64,000 nucleotides of DNA from Chamaelirium japonicum (Eukaryota > Streptophyta > Magnoliopsida > Liliales > Melanthiaceae): NCBI GenBank assembly GCA_947650365.1, contig OX393552.1, forward strand, positions 25,042,164 to 25,106,163. Reading direction: 5' to 3'. The translations under genes and the position numbers were made by a program. Below are positions 12,711 to 23,611 of this stretch, piece after piece. Position 1 is the first letter of the stretch. Every line of letters begins with the position of its first letter. The notes under the pieces were generated by a model that saw only the letters and a program-made list of their open reading frames with translations, did no database searches and was not told the DNA's origin.

Positions 12711-13179
12711 AAACCCCGCGCACCATGCGCCGCCGGCGCCACTGCCGCTGCGCCACCGCAAACCAAGAGGAAAAAAAAAAGAGGAAGAAGAAGAAGAAGA
12801 AGAAGAAGAAGAAAGAGGAAGAAGAAGGCGGCGAAGGCGGTCAACACCTTAGCCGCGATCCTCCATCCTCCTCACCGCGGTCGTCGTCGTCCCGTCGCTT
12901 CGAGCCCGCTTTCGCAACAATCGTCAAGTCGCGCACCATCGCCGTCGCCGCTGACGAAAGAGGCGATACCGGGAAGACGGAGTAAGTCGCATGCAACCCT
13001 AGGCAGCCTCTTCCGACGGCAGTCTCTAAGCTCCAGCCCTCCGCAAGAACGAAGCGGTAAACGAAAGGGGTACAGGCCCTTAAATAAGCCCCAGGCCCAT
13101 CCAAGAAAGGAGTCAAGAACAAGTGTTACGCGTTTCCTACGTACCAAAGTACTCCGCGTTTCCGCCGGCGCACTTATCC

Positions 13180-13192
13180 TTGAGGGGGCATT
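13180..13192 (+). promoter_or_regulatory. Polypurine tract of element A
   Basis: TTGAGGGGGCATT lies directly before the 3' LTR. Element B has TTGAGGGAGCATT at the equivalent place. This would prime plus-strand DNA synthesis. Confidence 0.8.
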
Positions 13193-13469
13193 TATAGACA
13201 CACAAATTGTGTCTAACCCGGACCCGACCTGCATGCGCCAATTTGGAGGTGAACCCGACACACTCGGACCCGGACCCGACTCACATGCCCCTACGCGGGT
13301 GCAAACCCGATGCGCACCACGACTCAGACCCGACTCACGCCCGATAAGGTAACCGGGCGGGCCCACCCTTAAGTGGGACCCACCCGACCGGCCCCTACTA
13401 GGGACCCGAACCCCATGGGGGCCGACCCCTAGTAGGGATCCGGACCCCCCATGGGGAGGCCGGCCTTGC

Positions 13470-13622
13470 AAGAAAAAAGAAAAGAAAGGAAAAATAAAAG
13501 AAAAGGAAAGAAAAGAAAAGGAAAAAGAAAAGAAAGGAAAGAAAAGAAAAGGAAAGAAAAGAAAGGAAAGAAAAGAAAAAGGAAAGAAAAGAAAAGGAAA
13601 GAAAAGAAAGAAAAGGAAAGAA
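13470..13622 (+). repeat. Long polypurine (GA/AAAG) tract in LTR U3
   Basis: About 150 bases are almost purely A and G in GGAAAGAAAA-type steps. The same tract appears, as pyrimidines, in both LTRs of element B (34530-34625 and 47613-47702). Confidence 0.85.
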
Positions 13623-13889
13623 CTACCGCCATGCGTGGGGGGAGGTTGCGCATGACGTCTACCCACACGTGGATCTGCGCCGATCCCTCGATCCGACGAA
13701 CAAGAAGAAGAGCCGGGTCGCCATCGATTTCGTGTGCAAAATTCAGCCATAATTACCCCGTCAGAAAAGGAAAACGAATAAAGACTTATTTCCCTCATCA
13801 ATGGATGAATAAATCTTGGGTAATTATGGGGGAGATATTAAAGGGATTTAAAATTAAAAACTTCCCATATCTCTCCCCTCCCCCTTTGC

Positions 13890-13898
13890 CTATAAATA
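13890..13898 (+). promoter_or_regulatory. LTR TATA box of element A
   Basis: CTATAAATAGAGG sits between a C-rich and a G-rich run. Transcription should start about 30 bases downstream, just before the tandem repeats. The same box occurs in the element B LTR. Confidence 0.7.
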
Positions 13899-13949
13899 GA
13901 GGGGGAGGGGGAAGGCTTAAGGGGTCGAAAGGGCCGCAGGTCGGAAGAC

Positions 13950-15180
13950 AAGGCGAAGAAGCTCTGCAGAAGAGGAGACACGCTCTTTATCGACCCAAGA
14001 CTTCACGAGGCACGGGCAAGCCTGTCCCTTCGGGATCGGCTTAGTCCATTGAAAGCCCTCATCAACGTGAAGACCCTTGCACAAGATCAAGCCTTCGACT
14101 CCGTGCACGAAGAAGAAAGCTCGGAGAAAAAGACCCTTCGACTCCGAAGACGGCAGAAGCAAAGGCCGGAGAAGAAGATCGGAGCGGCACTACCCCGTCA
14201 TCTCCAACAAGCCTTCGACTCCAATCAAGCTCAAAAGCCCGGAGAAGAAGAACGAAGCGGCGCTACACCCGTCATCTTTAACAAAGCCTTCGACTCCGAT
14301 CAAGCTCAAAGCCCGGAGAAGAAGAACGAAGCGACACTACACCCGTCATCTTCAACAAAGCCTTCAACTCTGATTACGCCGAATACGCCCGGAGAAGAAG
14401 CCGACGCCACAACCGTCGCCAAAGGTCGAAGATTGAAGACAAAGCGAAGAAGCTCTGCAGAAGAGGAGACACGCTCTTCATCGACCCAAGGCTTCACGAG
14501 GCATGGGCAAGCCTGTCCCTTCGGGATCAGCTTAGTCCATTGAAAGCCCTCATCAACGTGAAGACCCTTGCACAAGAAGATCAAGCCTTCGACTCCGTGC
14601 ACGAAGAAGAAAGCTCGGAGAAGAAGACCCTTCGACTCCGAAGACGCCAGAAGCAAAGGCCGGAGAAGAAGATCGGAGCAGCACTATACTGTCATCTCCA
14701 ACAAGCCTTCGACTCCGATCAAGCTCAAAATCCCGGAGAAGAAGAACGAAGCGGCGCTACACCCGTGATCTTCAACAAAGCCTTCGACTCCGGTCAAGCT
14801 CAAAAGCCCGGAGAAGAAGAACGAAGCGACGCTACACCCATCATCTTCAACAAAGCCTTCAACTCCGATTACGCCGAATACTCCCGGAGAAGAAGCCGAC
14901 GCCACAACCGTCGCCAAAGGTCGAAGATTGAAGACGAAGCGAGGAAGCTCTGCAGAAAAGGAGACGCTTCTTCATCGACCCAAGGCTTCACGAGGCACGG
15001 GCAAGCCTGTCCCTTTGGGATCGGCTTAGTCCATTGAAAGCCCTCATCAACGTGAAGACCCTTGCACAAGAAGATCAAGCCTTCAACTCCGTGCACGAAG
15101 AAGAAAGATCGGAAAAGAAGACCCTTCGACTCAGAAGACGCCAGAAGCAAAGGCCAAAGAAGAAGCTCGGAGCGGCACTA
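13950..15180 (+). repeat. 491-494-bp tandem repeats in element A 3' LTR
   Basis: Anchors lie at 14056, 14547 and 15041. Only three anchors occur here against at least four inferred in the 5' LTR, so copy number has changed since insertion. Confidence 0.88.
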
Positions 15181-16229
15181 CCCGTCGACTCCAACAAACC
15201 CTCAACTCCGATCAAGCTCTAAAGCCCGGAGAAGAGGAACGAAGCGTCATCAACCCGTCGCCTTCGACAAACGTCTACTCCATCCACGAAGAAGAAAGCC
15301 TGGAGAAGACTACTTGAAGCGTCGCTACCCCCGCCGTCTTCATCAATAAAAGCCGATGCTACAACCGTCGCACGGAGACCGTCGCTACCCCCGCCGTCTT
15401 CATCAACAAAAGCCGATGCCACAACCGTCGCATGGAGATCGGTGCTACCCCCACTATCTTCGAAAGTATTCTTCGACTCCGATCACGCCAAAGAAGCCCG
15501 GAGAAGAAGAGAAGTCCAGCTGATACCCAAACCGTCGAAGCACCGAAGAAGTAGACCACGTCATTCGAGAAGAAGACCGAGTTTACACTGAAGCCAAAGC
15601 CCGCGCAAGAAGCCAAAGCAAAAGCCCCGGTAAAGCCCGCGCCAAAGCAACGCAAGTGCCAAAGCCAAGCGACTACGCCGGTCTCGAGCAAAAGCATCGC
15701 ACGTTCTAGCCGATACGACGCGAAGTCCGGAAGAACGAAAGCATCGCAAGTCTCCCCGTCTACGTCCAAGCGCAAGCGCCAAAGCAAAGCAAAAGCCAGA
15801 GCCACGCCAGAGCCAAGCCAAAGCCAACGCTAATAGCACGATCGACGCCGCGAACCGACGATCAAGGACGCCGAGGTCAAGCAAGGAGCGAGGAAGACAC
15901 GAAGACCGAGGAACGAAGCCGAAGACCCCCTAGCCGAGAAAGCGCGAAGCACGGAAGGGACAAAAGCCACGACGGACACTCCTTAGCCTCTCAAAAAAAA
16001 CCCTCACCCTGTAAAGACCTCTGTCCTGAGCAACCCCTTCAGAGCTCTCACACGAATACCACGTGGAGACGCGGATCAAAGGGACCCTCCAGAGGATCTC
16101 TCCCACAAATCTCCTGATCAACACTCGCCGTAATCCGGACTCGCCACACCCGAGCCACCCGGGTCCCGGCGCACCCTTGTAATCTTGTTTTGTGCAATAA
16201 AGACGACCCGTATCTTTTCCGCGCATACA

Positions 16230-17875
16230 GCATTATTTTTCTTATCTTCATATATTCGATATATTTGATCCATTGATATTTTTATTTTATTTTAGCTTTA
16301 TCATTGTAGGTAGTTGTACATGTGCATACCATCTTTATTTTGGTGCGCGGCTCTTCGTAAGTAAGTTGAGTCAGCCATCCAATGCTGGGCAATCGAGGCT
16401 GAGTGCAATTCATGACGTCCATTATGAGGTGCTCGTATCCAAAGCCTGTGCAACTAATATGTCTATATGAAAATCGATCGAATATCAAAAGCCACTATCA
16501 AAGGATATTTATTGTACACCTGAAAAATCTGCTCCGTCGCTGGATCTTCAGCTGCACAAAACACACATAAGAATATCGAAGGATTGATCTCCCAGATCTC
16601 TCCTCCAACGCTCAAGTCAGTAAGTGATCTCCAAAAAGTGAAAGGGGGTATAGTCTTGGATCTCGAGCGTACCTCATTCATGGGGGGAAAAAAGGAGTCT
16701 ATTTATATAGGAATCTCTGGTTAGTTATAACCAACTTTACAGTTTACAGAGCTGACATGGCTTGATGTGTCAGTGTGGTAATGATCATCTTGTGCTGAAG
16801 GTATAATATTGCCACTGAGCAGGGGCCTCAGTAAACTTCATCCTCAGACGCAGAGGATCTAAGGATGCCACTATGTGCAGAGGCCTCAGTAGACTTTATC
16901 TTCAAATGTTGAGGCTTATGAGGATGTCATTGAGTGTTGAAGCTTTAATAGGACTCATCCTCATATACTACAGACATTTGGGTGAGGTGGTTTTGGGTCT
17001 GAAGCCCCCCCCCCCCCCTCTCGATTTATTCAAGAGTACATAGGCAAACTTCCGAGGGGATCAGTGTGCATTCTTGGTGGGAGCAGTCAAAGTCCGAAGT
17101 GGGTCCATTGCCCGAAAGGTTTTGGGACACTTGTCGATTCCATTAAAAAAAGTTATGCAAATTGATTATTGATGGAGAGAACACAGAGAGCTTTGTGCTC
17201 ACGGAGATGGTATAAAGTTGAACTTTAAGGTGCAACATAATTTTACACCTTATCAACTCACATAGAGAATAGGGCAGCAAACTAGCCGAGCTTTATTTGT
17301 TAGAGATTGGCTCATTTATTGAACGGGTCAAACCGAGCCGAGCTTTGGTATGTTTGGGCTTGGCTTGTTTATTAAACAAGTTAATACTTCAGGCTAGGGT
17401 TGGCTCAATAGTGATAAAAAAAAATTGTTAATAATAATTATCGAGCTTGTTCACGAACTCTAGACCCAGTAAAAAATTGAGACTATATGTTAGGTCTATA
17501 TTCAAGCCTTTTATGAGCCCGTTTATGAGCCTACTCACGAGCTTGTTCATGAGTCCTAAACAAGCATGTTCACGAGCCAAACTGAGCCAAGCTTTGCTAT
17601 ACTTGAGCTTTGCTAGTTTATTAAACGAGCCTACATTCTTGGACTTGGTTCAATTAGTAATCGAATGAACTCGAACGGGCTTTTTATTAAACTTATTTGC
17701 AAACTGCTCGCGAACAGCTTGATTCGTTTGCAACATTAAACTTAGAGTTCACGACCCAGATCATTCAATTTTTTGAGAATGTTTCCTAGTCTCTTACTCG
17801 GTTAAAAGGAGGCACACATTCAATCCCTCTCCATAAGTAGAGGTCCAAATGTATCATCTCTTCAAGTTTTCTTTT
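16230..17875. other. Intergenic DNA between element A and the LTR-like relic
   Basis: This is AT-rich sequence without a supported gene. It holds a run of 14 C at 17005-17018 and, near 17270-17740, a diffuse repeat of GAGCTTGTTCACGAGC-like words common in plant intergenic DNA. A TATA-like TCTATTTATATAGG near 16699 in reverse suggests an eroded LTR. Confidence 0.5.
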
Positions 17876-17882
17876 TGTCACC

Positions 17883-17883
<1 letters not shown>

Positions 17884-17930
<47 letters not shown>
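17884..17930. repeat. (GA)n microsatellite
   Basis: About 23 uninterrupted GA units. Confidence 0.97.
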
Positions 17931-17934
<4 letters not shown>

Positions 17935-18198
17935 TGAAAACACCTGGAGCACTCTAAAAGGCCGACCTTATGGAGGGAGGAGAGCACAACGGGAATATGA
18001 AGACGATGATCTTCACTCCCATACCAATGTGGGACTAATCGTTCAACACCCGCCTACACATACGTAGAGTGCATTTCAACGAGAACCTACCCGTTTCAAC
18101 GGGGCCTACCCGCATGCAAAGAGACATCAATGGGTGCAACAAGGCCACTCGAGAGACACTATCGGAGCTGGTCCAACTCTGATACTATGTCACCAATA

Positions 18199-18201
<3 letters not shown>

Positions 18202-18281
<80 letters not shown>
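18202..18281. repeat. (AG)n microsatellite
   Basis: About 40 uninterrupted AG units. Confidence 0.97.
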
Positions 18282-18282
<1 letters not shown>

Positions 18283-19731
18283 CAAGGGTTATGAAAGAGA
18301 ATGAATATATAATCTCATTAGGGAAAGAGCCCAATATATATGCAAAAGGATATGAATAGGGTACAAGCCTCATAAACAGTATAAGATGTGTAGCCCAATA
18401 TATACAAATAATTCCAACACATTTTCTTTCCTTTATGTGATTGTATGCGTGGAAAAGGTACGGGTCGTCTTTATTGCGCAAAACCAGATTACAAGTGTGG
18501 CCGGGACCCGGGTGGCTCGGGTGTAGCGAGTCCGGGTTGCGGCGAGTGTTGATCAGGGGATTTGTGGGAAAGATCTTCTGGAGGATCCCTTTGATCCGCG
18601 TCTCCACGTGGTGTTCGTGCGAGAGCTCTGAAGGAGTTGCCCAGGACAGAGGTCTTTACAAGGTGAGGGTTTTGGAGAAGCTAAGGAATATCCGCTGTTT
18701 CTTCGGTCCCTTCAGTGCTTCGCGCTTTCTCGGCTAGGGGGTCTTCAGCTTCGTTCCTCGGTCTTCGTGTCTTCCTCGCTCCTTGCTTGACCTCGGCGTC
18801 CTTGATCGTCGGTTCGCGGTGTCGATCCTGCTTTTGGGTGTCGGCTTTGGCCTTGGCTTTTTGGCATTGGCTTGGCTCCGGCGTGGCTCTGGTTTTTACT
18901 TTGCTTCGGCGCTTGCGCTTGGACGTAGCCGGGAGAGACTTGCGATGCTTTCGTTCTTCCGGACTTCGCGTCGTATCGGCTAGAACGTGCGGTGCTTTTG
19001 CTCGTGGCCGGCATAGTCGCTTGGCTTTGGCACTTGCGTTGCTTTGGCGCAGGCTTTACTGGGGCTTTGCTTTGGCTTCTTGCGTTGGCTTTAGCTTCAG
19101 CGTCAACTCGGTCTTCTTCTTCGAACGACGTGGGCTACTTCTACGGTGCTTCGACGGTTTAGGTGTCGGCTGGACTTCTCTTCTTCTCCGGGCTTCCTTG
19201 GCGTGATCGGGGTCGAAGAATGCTTTCGAAGATAGTGGGGGTAGCACCGATATCAGTGCGACGGTTGTAGCGTCGGCTTTTGTTGATGAAGACGGCGGGG
19301 GTAGCGACAGTCTCCGTGCGACGGTTGTAGCATCGGCTTTTGTTGATGAAGACGGCGGGGGTAGCGACACTTCAGGCGGTCTGTTCCAGGCTTTCTTCTT
19401 CGTGGATGATGCAGACGTTTGTCGAAGGCGACGGGTGACGACGCTTCGTTTCTCTCCTCCGGGCTTTGGAGCTTGATCGGAGTAGAGGATTTGTTGAAGC
19501 CGACGGGGTAGTGCCGCTCCGAGCTTCTTCTCCGGCCTTTGCTTCTGGCGTCTTCGGAGTCGAAGGGTCTTCTTCTCCGAGCTTTTTTCTTCGTGCACGG
19601 AGTCGAAGTCTTGATCCTTGTGTGCAAGGGTCTTCACGTCGATGAGGGCTTTCAATGGACTAAGCCGATCCCGAAGGGACAGGCTTGCTCGTGCCTCGTG
19701 AAGCCTTGGGTCGATGAAGGAGCGTCTCCTC

Positions 19732-21861
19732 TGTTAGGATTGATGTGTTCTAAGCTTGTAAAACTTTATGTTTTGGTCTAATAAAGATTGATAGTTATTA
19801 ATATATGAGATGCATATAGGTGCGTAACATAGTTACGTGTTCTTTTGAGAACAGAGAGCCATGGTTATATGGTAGTCCACTGAGTTGAAGACTGAGTGGA
19901 TTGGTCCCGTATAACCTAAATAAGTTCGCAGCTATGATCAGGTTGGTCGCCTCATCATGTTAAGCTGTTGGCGATGACAGTTCATGGGATGTCTTCACCA
20001 TGGTCATCACCAGGCACAGTGTCTGTGGCTGAACGGAACTAACACGGTGTACAGATCAGTGAGCAGACACTGGTACACTAAGCCGTGTTTCTGCTTAGGG
20101 TAAAACGGTCCTAAACCCTGAGGAACCACGACTGATGGACTAACCAGTTGCGTGGTGCTTTGGCGCACCAATGTGTGAGGGTCCATATGCAGTGATCCAA
20201 AACCACGGTGTACTGGGTTACCCGGCTGGCGTTGCATTAGCGTGTCACTCCTGCAGGCCATCCACACCCCTGATGGGAGGTGCGTTCCTTGGTGTGACTT
20301 ACACTGTACCAAACCCAGGCCTGGTGGTCATCAGTTTGACTGTTGACCGGGTTCGATTACTCGACGGGGTAATCAGAGGTACGATGTATAGGTCAACCTG
20401 GAAGGAACCAAGTCATATGATCATTCGAGTCTGACGGTAGTCTTCACCGCTCGAAGTGAATCATGGCATCAAGTGGAGGGACAGCGGGTTTACCACTACT
20501 GAGCGGAGAGCAGGGGTATGATGGAGAACATAGTAAGTCTGGGTGAATTGGAGTGCAGCCTGCGTCGCACTCTGGGTGGCTACGCAGGTTAACTCGAGCT
20601 CAGAGGATCGATGGTACACTCGGGTAGTGTGTCGATCGAGCTTGAGTTGGAAGCCATGAACCCCAGTCCCTGATGGTTCCACCTTATCAACATTATGTAC
20701 GGTTCTTGAACCGTCTCCTCGGAACACCATAAGCAGGAGGAAGAAAGAAGTATACGCTCCGTGTGTGCTTGGCACTAGAGCACGGTAGATGCGTAACTAC
20801 ATACGAGTACTAAGGGTTGAGCCCGGGATTAGTACAGAGTCGTATGTAGTAATCCCTAGCCATAAGTGAACTTCGCTGCATAGGTGCGATGCACCGGGGT
20901 ATGTTGCGAGTTGACTAGTTGACTATGCTAGAGGCACCCTCCGGTGGCCTCAGTTAATAGTAAGTAACTAGTAGATATCACTTAAGTAATGGCCGTTAGG
21001 TATCGCACGCTAGAAATGGTCAAAATGAGGCGTCGGGGCGTTTTGGTAAAAACCTCACTCTGCCGGACCTCACTGTTGGCCGAACCTAGTGGTGGGACAC
21101 CTCACTAGGGCCGGCCCTATGATGTAGGGATAAGAATCCCTCATCTATAGGGCCGGCCATATGGATAGGGATGGGGCGATAAATCGGTTAATATCGAGCC
21201 CTAAAAAGTGGGAAAACGGATAAATACGCGGAGAGATAAAAGGGAGATAATGGAGAGATAATGAGAGGGGGTTAATATCCCCTTGGATCCTTATCCAAGG
21301 GGTGTTGGCCGGCCCTATAAAGCCCTATGGGGCGCCGGCCCCATGTGCAAGAGAAACCGAACCCCCCTCTCTCTCATCTCTCGAGTTCTCTCCCGTTTCA
21401 TCTCCCGTTTCCCGCTTGCTACTTCGTCTTCCTCTCGTGGAGTTCTGAAGAAGGAGAAGGGTCGTTCTTCGGAGGCACTCAGAGATCCGAGAGCGACGTT
21501 CCGTGCATCGTGTGAGATCGGGTGAACAAGAAGGCAACATCTCCATTCGTACCGTCGGCATCTTCGCGAACGATCTTCCGTCTCCATCGACAAAGAAGAC
21601 AATCCTCCGCGGTTAAAAGATCCGTACGAAAGGTATGTGTAATCTAACATGTAGATCTAGCGAGCATTATGATTTGCATCCATGCTAGTTAATCATTACG
21701 CTAGATTGCCGTTAGGGGTTTTCGATTCTCGTGCATACACATGCACACATATGTAGATTAGTTTCTGTGAAAAATTAAATCGTGTAACGTGCACCATGAA
21801 CGGTCTTTCGACCGCCAAATCGCTTCCGCTGCGAGCCTCTGACCCGGATTAGATTCCAACA
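19732..21861 (+). repeat. 5' LTR of element C
   Basis: It starts TGTTAGGATTG and ends TTCCAACA. A TATA-like CCCTATAAAG lies near 21313-21322. Small open frames inside it are repeated unchanged in the 3' LTR and have no recognisable product. Confidence 0.96.
21313..21322 (+). promoter_or_regulatory. TATA-like box in element C 5' LTR
   Basis: CCCTATAAAG precedes a pyrimidine-rich leader. The 3' LTR copy reads CTATAAAT, so one of the few LTR differences falls in the box. Confidence 0.5.
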
Positions 21862-21863
21862 AT

Positions 21864-21875
21864 TGGTATCAGAGC
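21864..21875 (+). promoter_or_regulatory. Primer-binding site of element C (initiator tRNA-Met)
   Basis: TGGTATCAGAGC begins two bases after the LTR end, the standard Copia primer site. Confidence 0.95.
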
Positions 21876-23611
21876 CGCATTAGTGGTGTGCGTTTCACGT
21901 TTTTTTATGAAACTAACATGTGTGCGCATGATGAATGCGTGAGATCATCGGGGTTCTTACGCTTAGATCATGCATATATATAGATTGTGCTTGTTCTATT
22001 AATCATTCTTGCAGGGCGCCGCTATAAAAAATCTAGATCTATGCTTTGTGCTTGCTACCGGGGGTCGGACCCCGAGTTAGCAATTGTCTGGATTTGCTTT
22101 CTGTGTGTGGATATGTAATTGAGCCATAGATTGGGCGAGCGATGGGGTTTGTCCATCCTCGATTTCCCATGGCCTTTTTTTCAAGGTGTGTTTTCTTTTC
22201 TTTCTAGGAAATTGTGTACGACCGAGCACTTGCTCGTAGCGTACTAGACTTTTTCAGTTACAGATCGAGAAGAAAGACGTGCCAAAGAAATCCACCATCG
22301 GGAGCGGAAGCGGAACCCTGGAGGATGAAGACGATCCGGCAAAGTGTTCGCAAGCGCGACGGAGGAGCCGGACCGAGGAACCTTGCGAAGAAAGCTAGAG
22401 GCCTGCGCTGTGCTAATTAGGTTCAGGGGTCGGACCCTGAACTTAATTCAGTTTTTATGGTTGCTTTCTTTAATTAGTTCTTTATGCTTCATATCGAACC
22501 CCGATGAGATAATATGATTATCAGTTTTCAGAGGGATGCCTTTCCCCTCCGGTCCAAGCGACTGTTTGAGGTTAGGATCCCGCTAGATGACGCCTATTAT
22601 TTAGTTGACTTTTGATGTTAGTGGGATCCCATCACATATGGTTATGCCACCATTAGGAGAGCACCCGACTAGTCGGGTGTGCCTATTTGGCCAGCATCGA
22701 AATCAAAGATGAGATGGAGATCCATTGAACATCAATTGTCAAATCTATAAGCGAGGCGCCATGACTAGTGGGAGTCCTTTCCAGTGAGTCTGACTCTAGG
22801 ATTAGCTCCAGAGCATTAGCGTGATAACCAATTTTGCAAAGCATCGATACTCTTGGAATATGTAATGTGACCCTTGAATGGAGAAATCCACTGGAGGCAG
22901 GGACTATGATATTCCGAGAGTGATTAATGCTAGGCGAAAGGTTTGAACGCTAGTGGGAGCATGGTGTGACCAGGGTCTAGTATTTAGGAGGTCGCTACCT
23001 TTGCATTTGCATAAATTCATACTCGCAAAATAACCCTCAGAATTATAAGGGATGCAAGAGAGGACTTTTAAAAGATCCTCTGGCCTCCACGGCCAGTCAT
23101 TTTGTGTTTGGGTGGGGATGCATAACTTCACACCCCCTAGGGTGGGAGCTGTGTGTTTCCATGCCAAATTACTTAATGACCTCCCTGTGGATATGGCGAT
23201 TACGGGGCCAGGAGAGAAGGGCTTTTCATCCCACCCTAGTGGGGGCCGCATGAACTCCCGTGTCGTAATTGCTTAGGCTCGTGGGTAAGCATCCTAAGTA
23301 CACGTGAGGTATTCGTTGCGAAGACAACGGTGATCACGTGGTACTGGCCGAAAGATAACCATGGTCCATCACAGCCCTTAGTTGGCAGATTTGGATAGGG
23401 TCAAGGAAAAGGCCCATGTGAGCGGATTGACGCTCTATGATGCCCCCTAGGGCAGGTACAGTCGATTCCGAGATCTTACATACATGGTTAATTGATCCAT
23501 GGTAATGACTTCGCTTGAGGGTAGCGTCGACATATGGATATAATTAGCTTGTTTTAAAAATCCATAAAATAAGTTTTTAATGCATACTCATTATTCAATC
23601 TTTATTTTCAG
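21876..23611 (+). other. Long untranslated leader of element C
   Basis: About 1.7 kb lies between the primer site and the Gag start. It has only short frames (such as 68 codons at 22214) without recognisable domains, so it is probably a leader that carries packaging signals. Confidence 0.6.

Larger units (their letters stand above)
10535..13176 (+). other. 3' non-coding tract of element A
   Basis: This is 2.6 kb between the integrase stop and the polypurine tract. No enzyme-coding frame is recognised. It is built from diverged tandem duplications (197 bp, ~296 bp and ~26 bp units, listed separately), short A-runs and a purine tract near 12766-12830. Element B has a longer homologous tract, so it belongs to the element and is not a separate insertion. 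Confidence 0.75.
1..16229 (+). mobile_element. Element A: Ty3/Gypsy (Tat-type) LTR retrotransposon, left end outside window
   Basis: The order is LTR, candidate primer-binding site, gag, aspartic protease, reverse transcriptase, RNase H, a second RNase H-like domain, integrase, a 2.6-kb non-coding 3' tract, polypurine tract and LTR. A second RNase H between the normal RNase H and the integrase is a known mark of the plant Tat lineage. The 5' LTR is cut by the window edge and the 3' LTR is complete (13193-16229), so the element is over 16 kb. The last ~240 bases of the two LTRs differ at roughly 10% of positions by eye, making this the oldest of the three large elements. Premature stops and three frameshifts make it non-functional. 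No target-site duplication can be tested because the left flank is missing. Confidence 0.93.
13193..16229 (+). repeat. 3' LTR of element A (3037 bp)
   Basis: It starts TATAGACACAC, where element B LTRs start TGTAGACACAC, so the terminal TG has mutated to TA. It ends GCGCATACA, as the 5' LTR does. U3 contains a ~150-bp polypurine stretch, then a TATA box and the tandem array, which therefore falls in the transcribed R/U5 part. The next five bases, GCATT (16230-16234), would be one side of the target duplication. Confidence 0.9.
17876..18419 (-). mobile_element. LTR-like relic with tRNA-Met primer site (TRIM-like or Copia remnant)
   Basis: On the - strand an LTR-like segment (18419 down to 18188) starts TGTTGGAATT and ends GGTGACA, and is followed directly by TAGTATCAGAGTT (18187-18175), one base off the usual TGGTATCAGAG primer site for initiator tRNA-Met. 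A second segment (18048 down to 17876) starts TGTTGAACG and also ends GGTGACA. Both carry a long (TC)n tract, but the rest of the two is not alike, so they may come from different elements. Confidence 0.4.

Noticed and set aside
12156..13352. 398-codon + strand frame in the 3' tract of element A
   Set aside because: It spans a 26-bp minisatellite, a purine run, the polypurine tract and the LTR start, so it cannot be a gene; residues are low-complexity.
17883..18281. GA arrays considered as a CRISPR-like or structured repeat array
   Set aside because: They are plain dinucleotide microsatellites in plant nuclear DNA, without spacers.
20007..20775. Frames of 87-104 codons in the element C LTR, repeated at 27867-28635
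   Set aside because: They lie in LTR DNA upstream of the TATA-like box, overlap each other on both strands and match no family.
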